Below, in pieces: positions 14,987 through 23,498 of a DNA stretch of 64,000 nucleotides. This DNA comes from Tumebacillus avium (lineage in GTDB: Bacteria > Bacillota > Bacilli > Tumebacillales > Tumebacillaceae), in assembly GCF_002162355.1 (NCBI RefSeq), contig NZ_CP021434.1, forward strand, positions 466,501 to 530,500, in the 5' to 3' direction. The translations under genes and the position numbers were made by a program. Below the pieces are notes generated by a model, which did no database searches, was not told the origin of the DNA, and saw only the letters and a list, made by a program, of their open reading frames with translations. The stretch's first letter is position 1. Every line of letters begins with the position of its first letter.

Positions 14987-17900
14987 TCAGATCGGCAGCG
15001 ACTTCTGCTCCGTCTCCACTTCCTGATCGAAATCGATCTCGTAGAACCCGGCTTCCATCACGCTTTCCGGACGGCGTTCCGTCGACTGAATGATCGAACG
15101 GCCCAGCGCCGGCACCAGCTTCAGCGAATACACCACTTCAAACAGATCATAGATCGACTGCTTGTTATGGTCGGACAAACAGATCATCTGCACCTTGTTC
15201 GCCTGCGCCAGTTTGAAGATCACCTGCAGCAAGTGCGGCGACGACACCACGCCAAACGGGTTGTCGGCAAGCAGCACCTTAGAGGCATTTTCAATCCCGG
15301 ACATCTTCGCCCGCAGGTACGACAAGACGGCGATAAACATCGCGAAACAGCCGGTATACTGCTCGCCGCCCGACCACTTCATGATCTCCGACCAATGGTC
15401 ATAGCGCACCTTCTCGCCCGGCACCTGCTGCGGCTTAAACACCTTGATCCGCGCTTCGCCGATCGGGGCGGTGACGTTGAGCAGATGCTTCGAAGACAGC
15501 TTGATCCCCAGCCACTTCTCAATGTCATCCTCATCTTCGCCTTTCGTCACCTTGGCCTGCAGCTCTTCGGTCAGCGCATGCAGGTACGAGCTCATCAAGC
15601 GCAGCCCTTCCGGCTCTTCCCACTTCTCCTTGAGCTGAATGTCGATCGCCTGCACCTTTTTCCCGCGGTAGTCGATCTTCGTGTACTGCGCGATGCTCTT
15701 CAGGTTGTCATAGACCCGGTCAGCATGCTGCAGACAGCGGTGCACCAGCTCTTCCTTCGCCTCTTCCAGCTCCTGACGCTCCAGATGCGCTTTTTCAATG
15801 TAAAGGTTCATCATCTCAAAGCACTTCTCAAACACCGGACGCACCTGCTCGATGTCGTTCATATCGCCTTCCGACTTCGAGTCGATCACCGAGCGGATAA
15901 ACTTCTGCACGATCTTCGACTCATACTTGTCGATCGAGCGTTCAAATCTGTAGAACTCATCGTCCAGCTCGCGGCGGCGTTCGTCCGTCTGCTTCGCAGT
16001 CTTCTGCAGCGTCTTGTCGATCTCCGTGACCACAGCGGTCGGCTCATGGGTCAGCTTCTTCGCCCGCTCCTCCGCCAGCTCCAACGGCTCGCATTCGATC
16101 GAGTACGCCGACAGCAACGTTTCCGCTTTTTGCAGCAGGCCCTTCACTTCCGCCAGCGACTTCTTGGTCTCCTCCAGCGCGCTTTCGTTCGCCTTGCGCT
16201 GCGTCCAGAGCTCGCTGAGCAGTTGCTTCAAGCGCTCCTTCTCCTCGCCGAGATCCACATCGTCGCCATATTGGTAAGCCGGACGGTCGAAGTCCTTTTT
16301 CACTTTCTTCTCTTCCGTCTCGATCATGCCTTCGAGCTTCTTCTGCTCCGACTGCAGCACGGTGCGGTCTTTCTCCGCCTGTTTCTTCTCCTGCTGCGAC
16401 TCCTTCAAACGGCCTTCCCAATACGTCAACTCCGACGCAGGCGGCGCGCTTTGGAAGCCGGCCAGATCCTCTTCCGTCACGAGCTGCTCCTCGATGTAAG
16501 CCTGATTCTGGCGGATCGACTCCTCATGGTTCTGAATCAGCCGCACCAGCTCATCGCGCCCCACCGACTTTTGCGCCAACAGGTCTTCCAGCGAGTCGAG
16601 CTTGCCCTGCACCATGTCATAGCTGAGCCCTTCCTCAGCAGGCGTGGCTTCCACCACCGCCGAACCGAGGTATTTCTCGCGCTCCTTCTGCAGCGCGGTC
16701 GTCTCATTCTCCAGCGAGAACAACGCAGGCATCAGACGGTCTTCCTGCTCGCGGGCATCCTGACGCGTTTTCACCACATCGCGCTGCTCCGCTTTAAACG
16801 CCGCTTCCTTGTCCTTCTGCCCGCTGCGCTCCGCCTCTTTCTCCTTGCGCTCGGCGGCGAGTCCGGCGAACGGGTCGAGCAGGCGCAGCTTGTCGCGCAG
16901 CTCGTCGAGCTTCTCCCCGTGCTCCTTGATGCTCTTTTTCGCCTCAGCGACTTTGGCGCGAAGTTCAGCAATGTTAATGGTCTGACCTTTAATCTCTTCA
17001 TCTTTCTCAGCAGCCTTCAGCACCAGCGAGTCCTTCTTGGTCTGCAGGCTGTTCAGCGGGTCTTTCCCATACGTCTCGAAAAAGCGGCTCAGGTCGTCGC
17101 TGACCTGCTCGATATGACGGCGCGACTTTTCCACGACGTCCATCTTGCCGATCAGTTCCAGCTCTTCCGCCTCCAAAGAGGTGCGGCGCTTGTTCAGCGA
17201 GTCCTGCGACAGGAACGGCGAATACCCGCCATGCAGCGAAACGAATCCGCCCGCACCCAGCTGCAAGACCTGCCCTTCTGTCGCCACCGCCGCTTCAGCC
17301 ACAGAAGAGAGGGCAAACAAAGGCACCAGACTTTCCACGCGCACGCCTTCCCAGTCCAGACGCGGATCGTGCAGCTTTTTGATCTCCGCATCGCCGAGCA
17401 AGAGCGCATACGGCAGCATCGGATTGGCGCGCACATACGTCTCGCGCATCGCTTCCTCCTGCTCCTGCAGCCACTGCGAGCCAAGCACCGCTTCAATGCC
17501 CCAGTCGCCAAGCACCTGCTGGAAATACAACAGATCCTGGCTCGGAATGTAATGGTCGCTCTTCAAGAGCTCCATCTTCTCTTCCACCGCGCCTTTTTTC
17601 GCCGCCAGCTTGGCGTATTCACGCGCATAGCCTTCGCGTTTTTGCGTCAGGGAGAGCTCGATGTCCGCCTTCGACCCGTGCAGGTCGGAACGGGACAGAT
17701 CGAGCAGTTCCAAGCGGCCGAGCACCTGCTTCTTGCGCTCTTCATACTCCGTGATCTTACCTTCCGTCTTCTCCTGATCACGCCGTGCGATGCGCAGTTC
17801 GTCTTTCGCCGTTTCGATCGCCGTCTGTCCCTGTTCGATCGCCGCTTCCGACGTCTCGATCTCCGCTTCCAGCTCGCGGACGAGGTTCGTCCACTCGATC

Positions 17901-19408
17901 TCCTTCCAGCGCAGGTCATCACGATGTGTCACCGGCTCTTCGGCGATCTCCTCGCCCAGCGTCTCCGTCACCGCACGCTTCTGCTTCTCGAACTGCTTGA
18001 ACCAGACCTCAATCTCGCCGCTCGTCTTGGACAGGTCGTTCAGCGCATCGGCCAGCTCAACCAGCTTTTCATCCGCTTCCCGCTCAACGTCCTTCCACTT
18101 CTGGCTCTCTTGCTTCTTCGCCGCAAGCTCCGCCTGCAAGCTCTCGACCCGCTCTTGCCAAAGCGTCAAAAACTGCCCGCGATACGTCGACAACTCGGTC
18201 AGCAGGTCTTCATTTTGCATATCCAGCCCGGCCAGCGTTTCCTGGTCGCGCGCAAGGCGTTTTTCAAACTCCTTGATCTGCAAAAACTTCGGCACGGCGC
18301 GATGCAGCCGCACCTGCTTCTCCGCCTCCATCTCCGCGTCGTCGAGCTCCTCCAAGCGCTGCGTGAACTCCTGCACCGCCAGCTCCGCCTTGCGGAACTG
18401 CTCCTTCAGAGCATTCACATCGAGCGACGCCTGCTTGAACTCCTCTTCGCGAATCTGCTCCTTCATGCTGCCGACGACCATCTCCAGCGCCTCGGCCTCT
18501 TCCGTCCGCTCGCCAACCATCTCTTCCAGGCGGCCTTTCACGGCGGTGAGCTGCCCTTCCAGTTCGCGCTTGAGTTTGCCCGACTCCGAGTAGCGCTCGA
18601 CCTTCTCCAGCACCGTGCGCCCCGCCTCTTCGATCACGCGGAATTCTTCCAGATTCTTCTCGATCTGCGGAATCCGCAACAGCTTGTCCTTATAGCGCAA
18701 AAACGAGTTCGCCAGATCCTGCGCCTCATCCTCATCCTGGAACAGAGCCTGATCGACCGTCGGAATCAACAGGTTCTCCAGCAGCGACTGCTCCGTCTTG
18801 GAGCGGGCGAAAAATCCGTCCATGCCGCCTTCCGACCCGTTGGTGGTACGGATCGCCAGCCACTCTTTTTCATAGATGTTGTACTGGGCCAGATGGTTGA
18901 TGTACTTGCGGCGGTCATGCTGGGAGAACGTCTGCAGCTTGCGTCCGCCGCCTGTGCCTTCTTTGCGCAGCAGGTTATAGAAATCCCCATACGACAGCAC
19001 CCGTCCGTCGGTCACCAAAGGCATCTTCACGATCCCAAATTCATCGGCGATCTTGTACTGGTGCGTATACGTAAAGAACTTCAACTCGCCTTCCTCATCG
19101 GTAGACTTGGTAAAGCAGAATCCGGTCAGCAAAAACTCGCGCTCCGCAAAGCTGTCCAGTTTCCACTCCACCAAAATATGCCCGGTGTAGCGCTCATGGG
19201 CCAGCAGGTCGACCATCCGCCGCGATCCGTACATCGCGCCGGGCAGCGCCGCCTGGGTGACCAGTTGCAGCCACAACGTCTTGCCCCCGCCGTTGGCGAG
19301 GTTGAACAGCGTGTTTTTGCCGTGCAGCTTAAACAGCTCATCCGCGTACTGTTTGCCGCCTTTGTCATATTGAATGTTGACCAGTCGAATCCGGTTAATG
19401 CTAGGCAT
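14987..19408 (-). CDS. MukB/MksB-like SMC ATPase
   Basis: 1473 residues, near the size of MukB. Head: N-terminal Walker A in LFNLANGGGKTLWLQLV (residues 40-44), C-terminal ABC signature WSGGEQ (1345-1350) and Walker B VLLADNPFG (1378-1386). Between them are two long coiled-coil arms (about 250-600 and 750-1240) around a hinge-like globular region (DHYIPSQDLLYFQQVLGDWG). The residue after the Walker B Asp is Asn rather than the usual catalytic Glu. It is the third gene of a kleisin-kite-SMC operon, starting 8 nt inside the kite gene. The complex should entrap or extrude DNA. Whether it serves chromosome folding or plasmid/phage defence is open, since no JetD/MksG nuclease gene follows. Confidence 0.85.
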   Translation of the reverse strand: MPSINRIRLVNIQYDKGGKQYADELFKLHGKNTLFNLANGGGKTLWLQLVTQAALPGAMYGSRRMVDLLAHERYTGHILVEWKLDSFAEREFLLTGFCFTKSTDEEGELKFFTYTHQYKIADEFGIVKMPLVTDGRVLSYGDFYNLLRKEGTGGGRKLQTFSQHDRRKYINHLAQYNIYEKEWLAIRTTNGSEGGMDGFFARSKTEQSLLENLLIPTVDQALFQDEDEAQDLANSFLRYKDKLLRIPQIEKNLEEFRVIEEAGRTVLEKVERYSESGKLKRELEGQLTAVKGRLEEMVGERTEEAEALEMVVGSMKEQIREEEFKQASLDVNALKEQFRKAELAVQEFTQRLEELDDAEMEAEKQVRLHRAVPKFLQIKEFEKRLARDQETLAGLDMQNEDLLTELSTYRGQFLTLWQERVESLQAELAAKKQESQKWKDVEREADEKLVELADALNDLSKTSGEIEVWFKQFEKQKRAVTETLGEEIAEEPVTHRDDLRWKEIEWTNLVRELEAEIETSEAAIEQGQTAIETAKDELRIARRDQEKTEGKITEYEERKKQVLGRLELLDLSRSDLHGSKADIELSLTQKREGYAREYAKLAAKKGAVEEKMELLKSDHYIPSQDLLYFQQVLGDWGIEAVLGSQWLQEQEEAMRETYVRANPMLPYALLLGDAEIKKLHDPRLDWEGVRVESLVPLFALSSVAEAAVATEGQVLQLGAGGFVSLHGGYSPFLSQDSLNKRRTSLEAEELELIGKMDVVEKSRRHIEQVSDDLSRFFETYGKDPLNSLQTKKDSLVLKAAEKDEEIKGQTINIAELRAKVAEAKKSIKEHGEKLDELRDKLRLLDPFAGLAAERKEKEAERSGQKDKEAAFKAEQRDVVKTRQDAREQEDRLMPALFSLENETTALQKEREKYLGSAVVEATPAEEGLSYDMVQGKLDSLEDLLAQKSVGRDELVRLIQNHEESIRQNQAYIEEQLVTEEDLAGFQSAPPASELTYWEGRLKESQQEKKQAEKDRTVLQSEQKKLEGMIETEEKKVKKDFDRPAYQYGDDVDLGEEKERLKQLLSELWTQRKANESALEETKKSLAEVKGLLQKAETLLSAYSIECEPLELAEERAKKLTHEPTAVVTEIDKTLQKTAKQTDERRRELDDEFYRFERSIDKYESKIVQKFIRSVIDSKSEGDMNDIEQVRPVFEKCFEMMNLYIEKAHLERQELEEAKEELVHRCLQHADRVYDNLKSIAQYTKIDYRGKKVQAIDIQLKEKWEEPEGLRLMSSYLHALTEELQAKVTKGEDEDDIEKWLGIKLSSKHLLNVTAPIGEARIKVFKPQQVPGEKVRYDHWSEIMKWSGGEQYTGCFAMFIAVLSYLRAKMSGIENASKVLLADNPFGVVSSPHLLQVIFKLAQANKVQMICLSDHNKQSIYDLFEVVYSLKLVPALGRSIIQSTERRPESVMEAGFYEIDFDQEVETEQKSLPI

Positions 19409-20141
19409 AGAAGATCTCCTTTTGCGAAATCAGCGACAAGAGGTCGTTTTTCCGCTTCTGATGCGAGTAATACTTGCGCACCATGTGGTCGAGCTTGTCG
19501 GTCGGATGCAGCTCCGAGTCCATCGCCACTTTCGCCAAGCCTTCCTCTTCGAGGAACGACCACACTTTCAGCAGGTACGAGACCCGCGAGTTGCGCCCCA
19601 TCCGCTGGTTGGTCAACGTCTCGTCAAACGCCGGCATGTTGTGCCAGTACTCGGCGACCTGCTGGAAGTTGAACTCATACTCCTGTGACAGGTAATCGCC
19701 GTACTCGCCTGTGCCGACCATGTGCAGCTTCTCCGTCACGTATTGCTCCAGCTCCTCGATCGGCACATACTGGCGGACTTTCGTGTTCAAGTCGTCCGAG
19801 TTGTAGAACATGGCGAGCGTCGCCAAAATGATGAAATACGCCACGTACAGCTTCAAGCCCATCGCCACGTTGTCGGAGCGTAAGCCCAGCTTCACGCGCA
19901 GCTCTTCGTTCGTATAGCCAAATACTTTATTGTCAATCGCCGGCGTGACATACAGCTTGTCCCCGACGCCCAAGATCTTAATGCCTGCCTCTTTCTCGAT
20001 CATCTGCGCGACAATCTCCTGCGCAGCAGGGTCTTCCTTATAGGCAAACACGAGGTCGCGGTCCTTCTCGTCGGTCTCGCCTTTTTCCAGCAAGAGCACA
20101 AACAGCTGGATCGCCCGCTCCACGCTTTCTTTGCTATACAT
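19401..20141 (-). CDS. MksE/kite-like condensin subunit (DUF6063-like)
   Basis: 246 residues starting MYSKESVERAIQLFVLLLEK. The predicted winged-helix content, small size and the place between a long helical protein and an SMC gene fit the kite subunit (MukE, MksE, JetB) that bridges kleisin and SMC heads. I recall sequences of this kind as DUF6063, but could not check that. The start at 20141 overlaps the upstream gene by 8 nt and its own end overlaps the SMC gene by 8 nt, so all three proteins are translationally coupled, as expected for subunits of one complex. Confidence 0.75.
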   Translation of the reverse strand: MYSKESVERAIQLFVLLLEKGETDEKDRDLVFAYKEDPAAQEIVAQMIEKEAGIKILGVGDKLYVTPAIDNKVFGYTNEELRVKLGLRSDNVAMGLKLYVAYFIILATLAMFYNSDDLNTKVRQYVPIEELEQYVTEKLHMVGTGEYGDYLSQEYEFNFQQVAEYWHNMPAFDETLTNQRMGRNSRVSYLLKVWSFLEEEGLAKVAMDSELHPTDKLDHMVRKYYSHQKRKNDLLSLISQKEIFYA

Positions 20142-21669
20142 ACAACCCCTCCTTATAAAAACGGAAATTCGACACCGTCCACTCCTCTTCAGCCAGGCGC
20201 ATGCCCTCGCCTTCCGCCGTTACCATCACCGTGCCGAGCAACTCGTAATCGGGCTCTTCACTGAGCAGTTGAATCAGCAGATACGGCACGTTCGTCTCGT
20301 CCCCGTCCAGAATCTTCGCCTTCGTCTCCGCATCGAGCCGGAAGTTGATCGGGCTCATCTGGTGCAGTTGCACCAAAAACGGGTAAAAGTCCCGTGAGTT
20401 GACCACATCATACTGCCGGTCGGCCGGCTGTTCGCGCAAGATGTCATGCAAAGTCAGGGACTGCTCGTGCATCAGCGGTTCAAAGATCATCTTCAGATAG
20501 CCTTTGTACCGCTCATCCCGGATCGCTTTCAGCTTCGCCTTGGGGTCATCCACGGCGACCGCGACTTCCTCCTGAATGTCGGGCGCCTGCTCTTTGACTT
20601 CACGCTCCGGCTTCGGCACCGGCTGCGGGGCAAACGCTTTGTGGATGTTGAAGCGCTTTTTCACGTTCAAGGACAGCATCGGCTCGATCAGCCGCTTCAC
20701 ATTTTCCAGCGACGTGCCCGAGCGCAAGACAGGATCGAGAAACTCGCGCTCAAAGTTGACTTTCGAACGGAAGCCCTGCACGATCCCTTCTTCCAGCGCT
20801 TCCAGTACCAGCCCCTGCAGGTCGAGCTTGTCGGTGAGCAGCTTGTTGTGCAGGTTCATCACCTGGTTCAGCCGCTGCGAGATCTCGACGAGCTGATTCA
20901 TCGTCCGCTCTTGCCCTTCCGTGCCGCGCTGCTCATAGTTGGAGCGCGTGTCGCGCAGCAGATTGTTCAGGTCGTCGAACATCTGCTTTTCCTTCTGAAA
21001 CTGCTCGCGGATCGCCGACAGCATCGCCTCATAGGCGGGCAGGGAGAACTGCGATACGTCACGCTTGATCGCCATCTTCATCCGTTCCAGCTCTTCGCGC
21101 AGTTGGCGCACGTCCAGCCCCAGCGAGGACACGGTGCGGATCGCGTCTTCGAACACGCCTTTTTCGATCTGTTGGCGCAGCAAAATCTGCGAGATCGTGA
21201 TCCGCAGTTCTTTGTACATCTCGCGCGTTTTAAACAGCAGGTCGAGCCCGGCGTCCGACAACTTGAAGCGGATCTGTCCGCTCGCCACATGATAGGTGCC
21301 ATTTTCGATCAAGTGAAACGTATGCTTGTCCTCATGTCCTGCTTCCAGATTGCGGTACGTAAATTCAAACGGGCGTCCGTCGTTGCGCAGGTTGGCGAGC
21401 AGGTAGCCGGCCAGATCGCGGCTTTCCTCTTCGGTCAGCTGCTTGCCGTACGATTCTGATATCACCCCGCGCAAGAAACGCGCCACGTCGTTATGGTCCG
21501 ATTCGAGCCGGCCGATCAGCATGTGCTCCAAGATGAGGAGCATCACGCCGACACCTAACGCCAGCAGGTCATATTCCTGATATTTGCGCAGTTCGCGCAG
21601 CCGAAACAGCGGATAGAACTCCGCGACGTTTCTCATCCGGTCATGGAAATTTTGCAAAGCACCGTGCAA
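20134..21669 (-). CDS. MksF/JetA-like kleisin subunit
   Basis: 511 residues, mostly helical. The N-terminal half (EFYPLFRLRELRKYQEYDLL; FTYRNLEAGHEDKHTFHLIE; LSDAGLDLLFKTREMYKELR) resembles the JetA/MksF kleisins of Wadjet and Mks condensins; the C-terminal end (WTVSNFRFYKEGLYV) forms a small winged-helix-like tip. The TTG at 21669 is chosen because AAGGAGGG lies 7 nt upstream; the ORF can be read back to 21834 but passes through the upstream terminator. It is the first gene of the operon. No start-proximal promoter was convincingly identified. Confidence 0.78.
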   Translation of the reverse strand: MHGALQNFHDRMRNVAEFYPLFRLRELRKYQEYDLLALGVGVMLLILEHMLIGRLESDHNDVARFLRGVISESYGKQLTEEESRDLAGYLLANLRNDGRPFEFTYRNLEAGHEDKHTFHLIENGTYHVASGQIRFKLSDAGLDLLFKTREMYKELRITISQILLRQQIEKGVFEDAIRTVSSLGLDVRQLREELERMKMAIKRDVSQFSLPAYEAMLSAIREQFQKEKQMFDDLNNLLRDTRSNYEQRGTEGQERTMNQLVEISQRLNQVMNLHNKLLTDKLDLQGLVLEALEEGIVQGFRSKVNFEREFLDPVLRSGTSLENVKRLIEPMLSLNVKKRFNIHKAFAPQPVPKPEREVKEQAPDIQEEVAVAVDDPKAKLKAIRDERYKGYLKMIFEPLMHEQSLTLHDILREQPADRQYDVVNSRDFYPFLVQLHQMSPINFRLDAETKAKILDGDETNVPYLLIQLLSEEPDYELLGTVMVTAEGEGMRLAEEEWTVSNFRFYKEGLYV

Positions 21670-21717
21670 AAGGAGTCCCTCCTTATCTATCACTCTACCG
21701 ATTCTACTCCATTTCGA

Positions 21718-21746
21718 CAAAAAAAACTGCCCTTTTTGGGCAGTTT
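21718..21746 (-). terminator. Terminator of the first cotX-like gene
   Basis: Nine-bp stem AAACTGCCC (21724-21732) with 21738-21746, then T8 on the minus strand. It separates the cotX-like gene from the SMC operon. Confidence 0.85.
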
Positions 21747-21763
21747 GGTGAGATGTGAACTTT

Positions 21764-22189
21764 TTACAGAATATCGATTTTTGCAACCAGCGCCAGCAGG
21801 ACTTGCACCAGCACTTGGATGTTTGCTGCGACATCGGTGTCGGTAGTGATGACTTCGACGTTGCGGGAGTTTTCGATCACTGTACGCTGTTTGTTGACTT
21901 GCTTGACTTGAACTTTTTGCAGAAGATCTTGCGTGACCGCTTCTGCTCTATCGCTGTCCGCGATCGTCAGGCTCAGCACGACGGCGATTGCCAGTTGCAG
22001 AGCGACTTGCAGGTTGACAGCGGCTTGCGTGTCGGTAGTTTTGACATCAACACCGAAAGAATCTCGGATGATGATTACCTCTTCCGATTTTTGCAGCGTT
22101 TTCGATACTTGTGCTGCCTCTTGCACAACTTCATCTTCATTGCACAGCGGGTGTCTCGAGTTAGAATCAAGCGCAGACCAATTCGCCAC
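21764..22189 (-). CDS. CotX/CotV-family spore coat protein, copy 1
   Basis: 141 residues. The duplicated coat X/V domain is evident as two related halves, VDVKTTDTQAAVNLQVALQL and VEVITTDTDVAANIQVLVQV, each followed by a hydrophobic helix. CotX-family proteins sit in the insoluble fraction/crust of the spore coat. The GTG at 22189 (VANWSALDS) has GGAAGGAGG 9 nt upstream and matches the WSALD start of the paralogue next to it. Low-complexity hydrophobic helices suggest self-assembly. It has its own terminator; the promoter region contains a CATA-type sequence (rc of about 22250-22260) that only loosely fits sigma-K. Confidence 0.88.
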   Translation of the reverse strand: MANWSALDSNSRHPLCNEDEVVQEAAQVSKTLQKSEEVIIIRDSFGVDVKTTDTQAAVNLQVALQLAIAVVLSLTIADSDRAEAVTQDLLQKVQVKQVNKQRTVIENSRNVEVITTDTDVAANIQVLVQVLLALVAKIDIL

Positions 22190-22337
22190 TTTAAACTGCC
22201 TCCTTCCGATAGGGTACCTCAACGTATCACAACGGCTCTGCCGTTTGCTTACATCATATGGGGGCGCGTCTCATTTGGTATGGACAAACGCACTGGGCGA
22301 ATGCACATTTTTTATGCGTTTGCCTTAGAAAGGAAAC

Positions 22338-22357
22338 GCCCCTGTACAAACAGGGGC
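22338..22357 (-). terminator. Terminator of the second cotX-like gene
   Basis: Perfect 8-bp stem GCCCCTGT/ACAGGGGC with a 4-nt loop; the following minus-strand tract (GTTTCCTTT) is only moderately T-rich. Confidence 0.6.
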
Positions 22358-22375
22358 AGCTACCAGTACTCCTTG

Positions 22376-22948
22376 TTACAGCACATCGATCTTCGCAACC
22401 AGAGCGAGGAGAACTTGCACCAGTACTTGAATGTTGACGGAAGCGTCGGTGTCGGTGGTGGTGACACGTACACACTTGGAGTTGTCGATGATCAGTTTCT
22501 GGCGGTTTTCCTGACGAACTTGGACGCGTTGCAGCAGGTCTTGCGCAATGCCTTCCGCCCGGTTGCTGTCTGCGATGGAGATGGACAGAACAAGCGCGAT
22601 CGCCAGTTGCAGAGCTGCTTGCAGGTTAACGGACGCTTGCGTGTCGGTCGTCTTGACAGAAACATCGCAGGAGTCCTTGATGTAGATCGACTCGCCGGAG
22701 AATTGATCGGTGTCGGACAGTTGCTCTGCCTCTTGTTCAACGATGGCATCGTCGAGGACAGAACCGCGGCCGCGGCCACCGGTGTGCTCCATTTCCAGAT
22801 CAAGTGCGGACCAGCGTTGTTCAGTGTTTTCGCTCATGACGATTTCCTCCTCAGCCGAGAAGCTGGTAACAGGCGCATCCTCCCAGCGTTTTTGCGCTTT
22901 TTTCGGGAAAGCGGTAACCCCGGAACGTTTGCGTGCTTTCGGTTTCAA
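22376..22948 (-). CDS. CotX/CotV-family spore coat protein, copy 2
   Basis: Same duplicated coat domain as its neighbour (VSVKTTDTQASVNLQAALQL; VRVTTTDTDASVNIQVLVQV). Two starts are credible. A TTG at 22948 has an excellent AAGGAGGG 6 nt upstream and adds 37 basic residues (KPKARKRSGV...). An ATG at 22837 (MSENTEQRWSALD) has GAGGAGG 8 nt upstream and agrees with the start of the paralogue and of CotX. The longer form (190 residues) is listed because its ribosome site adjoins the promoter; both may be made. A sigma-K-like promoter lies just upstream, consistent with late mother-cell expression. Confidence 0.85.
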   Translation of the reverse strand: MKPKARKRSGVTAFPKKAQKRWEDAPVTSFSAEEEIVMSENTEQRWSALDLEMEHTGGRGRGSVLDDAIVEQEAEQLSDTDQFSGESIYIKDSCDVSVKTTDTQASVNLQAALQLAIALVLSISIADSNRAEGIAQDLLQRVQVRQENRQKLIIDNSKCVRVTTTDTDASVNIQVLVQVLLALVAKIDVL

Positions 22949-22969
22949 TGTGAACCCTCCTTTTTGCTA

Positions 22970-22997
22970 TACACTATGTCGGGAAGGTCAAATGCGT
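22970..22997 (-). promoter_or_regulatory. Sigma-K-like promoter for cotX copy 2
   Basis: Minus strand CATAGTGTA (22978-22970) fits the CATAnnnTA -10 of sigma-K, with AC (22997-22996) 17 nt upstream as the minimal -35. The 22948 TTG start lies 21 nt downstream of the -10 box. Confidence 0.45.
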
Positions 22998-23031
22998 ATG
23001 GACATACACCCTGTTTTTGCGCCCAAATTTA

Positions 23032-23059
23032 AAGCCGTGATGGAAGTCCATCACGGCTT
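23032..23059 (-). terminator. Terminator of the 124-residue hypothetical gene
   Basis: Perfect 13-bp stem (23032-23044 with 23047-23059) with a two-base turn (so a few pairs open), followed on the minus strand by TTTAAATTT. Confidence 0.75.
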
Positions 23060-23074
23060 GGGGGTACAACTTTC

Positions 23075-23449
23075 TTATTTGTCCTTGTCTTTGCGCAGCA
23101 CCATGCGGCGCTTGCGCTTGGGCGCAGCAGCTTCGTTGTTCAGGGTCGGAGCAGGCGAAGAAGACGGTTCGGCCACGATGCGGCCCGGCGGCGGAGCTTT
23201 CGGCTCCAGCTGGACGTTTTTCTCCACGAGGCCTTGTTTCATAAACTCATCCACCTGCCGCTGCAAGTCTTGCACGAGATCGATGATCTCCTGCTTCTGA
23301 TCGGCTGTCATCTGACGGCGATGCTCCGGCTGGATGCCATGCTTGTTAAACATATCGGCAATGAGCAGTTCGCTCATCCCTTTGGAGATGTGACCCAGTC
23401 TTTGTTGCGGTTCCTGCGCTTGCGGCTCTTTCTTATCCGACTCGCTCAT
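23075..23449 (-). CDS. Hypothetical small hydrophilic protein
   Basis: 124 residues, not recognised. A Glu/Gln-rich start (MSESDKKEPQAQEPQQRLGH) leads into a helical core (MSELLIADMFNKHGIQPEHR, then QKQEIIDLVQDLQRQVDEFM), then a Pro/Ala-rich linker and a very basic end (KRKRRMVLRKDKDK). The ATG at 23449 has AGGAGGG 7 nt upstream; a TTG two codons earlier is too close to it. It sits beside two spore coat genes with its own terminator, and its composition resembles many small spore-associated proteins, but this is only context. Confidence 0.78.
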   Translation of the reverse strand: MSESDKKEPQAQEPQQRLGHISKGMSELLIADMFNKHGIQPEHRRQMTADQKQEIIDLVQDLQRQVDEFMKQGLVEKNVQLEPKAPPPGRIVAEPSSSPAPTLNNEAAAPKRKRRMVLRKDKDK

Positions 23450-23498
23450 TTGCAAACCCTCCTCACAGCATCGTTACCTACAACGTATGCGAAGGGTT

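Noticed and set aside
14951..19672. Very long plus-strand ORF (1573 codons) opposite the SMC gene
   Set aside because: It is the mirror of a high-GC coiled-coil gene; the product is Arg/His/Leu-rich with no family resemblance, and the minus strand has Walker A, signature and Walker B motifs.
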